A stretch of DNA of 61,077 bases from assembly GCA_902778275.1 (NCBI GenBank), contig CACYXE010000011.1, positions 1-61,077 on the forward strand, in the 5' to 3' direction. The translations under genes and the position numbers were made by a program. The DNA is from Oscillospiraceae bacterium. GTDB taxonomy: Bacteria; Bacillota; Clostridia; Oscillospirales; Oscillospiraceae. This document shows, in pieces, positions 60,404 through 61,077 of this stretch. Under the pieces are notes generated by a model that saw only the letters and a program-made list of their open reading frames with translations, did no database searches and was not told where the DNA came from. Every line of letters begins with the position of its first letter. Position 1 is the stretch's first letter.

Positions 60404-60436
60404 AAAATCAAACCCGTTTCACTGGGCTTTGATTTT
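60404..60436 (+). terminator. Terminator before the activase gene
   Basis: AAAATCAAA/TTTGATTTT with an inner CCC/GGG pair and an 8-nt loop (60404-60436). The gene after it probably has its own promoter or depends on readthrough. Confidence 0.65.
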
Positions 60437-60513
60437 GTGATCAAAGAGGATGCCGCTTCACGGTAATTGAAAAAATAGAATTATTATAAAAAATACGAGG
60501 AGAGAATATCATA

Positions 60514-61077
60514 ATGAAGTATTTCGGCGGATGCGACGTAGGTTCCACCTACACGAAAGCAGTCATTCTGGATGAAACCGGCAAGATCGTGGCTGACACC
60601 ACCATCATGAGCAAGATCAATTCCGAGCAGAGCGCCATCGCGGCCATGGCCGAGGTGTGCGCGAAAGCGGGGCTGAAGGACTCCAAGGAACTGAGCTACC
60701 TGATCGGCACGGGCTACGGCCGCAACAAGGTCCCCTTTGCCGACGAGAACATTTCCGAGATCAGCTGCCACGCCATGGGCGTGCACGTGACCAATCCCGA
60801 GGTCAAGGCCATCATCGACATCGGCGGCCAGGACGTAAAAGGCATCAGCGTTGACACGGACGGCACGGTGAAGAACTTTGCCATGAACGACAAGTGCTCT
60901 GCTGGTACCGGGCGTTTCTTCGAGGCGATGGCGCGCAGCTTTGAGCTGAGCCTGCCCGAATTCTCCAAGCTGAGCCTGACGGCGAAGAACGTGATCCCCA
61001 TCACGGCGCAGTGCACGGTGTTTGCGGAGTCCGAGGTCATCACCCTGGTGGGTGAGGGCAAGCCGATGGACGAGATC
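60514..61077 (+). CDS. Acyl-CoA dehydratase activase (HgdC-type), 3' end outside window
   Basis: This ASKHA-fold ATPase binds one [4Fe-4S] cluster between two subunits and, with ATP hydrolysis, injects the electron that starts the dehydratase radical cycle. The 188 visible residues include the phosphate motif GCDVGSTYTKAVI (6-18), DIGGQDVKGI near 110, the cysteine motif NDKCSAGTGRF near 130 and a second cysteine in AQCTVFAESEV near 170, the two conserved cluster ligands of HgdC. GAGGAG lies about 11 nt before the ATG. It completes the operon of dehydratase and CooC-like ATPase. The coding sequence continues past 61077; its remaining length is unknown. Confidence 0.93.
   Translation, partial: MKYFGGCDVGSTYTKAVILDETGKIVADTTIMSKINSEQSAIAAMAEVCAKAGLKDSKELSYLIGTGYGRNKVPFADENISEISCHAMGVHVTNPEVKAIIDIGGQDVKGISVDTDGTVKNFAMNDKCSAGTGRFFEAMARSFELSLPEFSKLSLTAKNVIPITAQCTVFAESEVITLVGEGKPMDEI

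Overview
The window looks like a chromosomal segment of an anaerobic, endospore-forming, GC-rich Clostridia species, most likely Oscillospiraceae (inference from gene content; no marker search was possible). Supporting genes are spoIIE, the redox repressor rex, a radical-dehydratase activase with its 2-hydroxyacyl-CoA dehydratase, pyruvate phosphate dikinase, an M16 peptidase pair of the YfmF/YfmH type, and ylxM-ffh-rpsP-khpA. No CRISPR array, prophage or intact insertion sequence was seen.

Layout. 0-4.5 kb: a flavin oxidoreductase, a CoA-type Nudix hydrolase and two aldo/keto reductases, one with a two-cluster ferredoxin tail. 4.5-9.4 kb: tRNA-Ser(GCU) with a duplicated 3' end beside it, mnmE, rex, a truncated csaA relic, an EamA transporter and an rlmI-like methyltransferase. 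9.4-20.7 kb (minus strand): a small coiled-coil protein, lgt, two M16 peptidases and a 7.1-kb cyclic beta-1,2-glucan synthase gene. 20.7-30.9 kb: ylxM-ffh, rpsP-khpA, two paralogous lipoproteins, rimM, a trmD-acetyltransferase fusion, rsmA and ppdK with an unusual tail. 30.9-44.2 kb: a peroxiredoxin relic, a YhgE/YhgE three-gene operon, gtrA, an ABC-F ATPase, an ECF sigma factor with a membrane partner, a transporter/metallo-hydrolase/IclR locus and an RluA-type synthase. 44.2-53.5 kb: yceD-rpmF, a DUF512 radical SAM protein, der-plsY, an RraA-like protein, a PNPOx-like protein, mntP, two VanY-type carboxypeptidases and a lipoprotein. 53.5-61 kb: spoIIE, diverging from a dehydratase operon (CooC-like ATPase, two dehydratase subunits, then the activase, cut by the window edge).

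Functional themes: translation and ribosome maturation (mnmE, rlmI, ffh, rpsP, rimM, trmD, rsmA, yceD, rpmF, der, rluA-like); envelope and secretion (lgt, glucan synthase, YhgE pair, VanY pair, plsY, spoIIE); anaerobic carbon and redox metabolism (rex, ppdK, dehydratase system, aldo/keto reductases).

The most unusual signal is a 10-bp word, TTATGTMAAC (M = A or C), with ten exact copies here although the sequence is GC-rich. Six lie within 2.5 kb of the glucan synthase gene, two in rimM/trmD and two in untranslated DNA. The coding copies are all on the sense strand but occur in all three reading frames, so the constraint seems to act on nucleic acid rather than protein. Its function is unknown to me.
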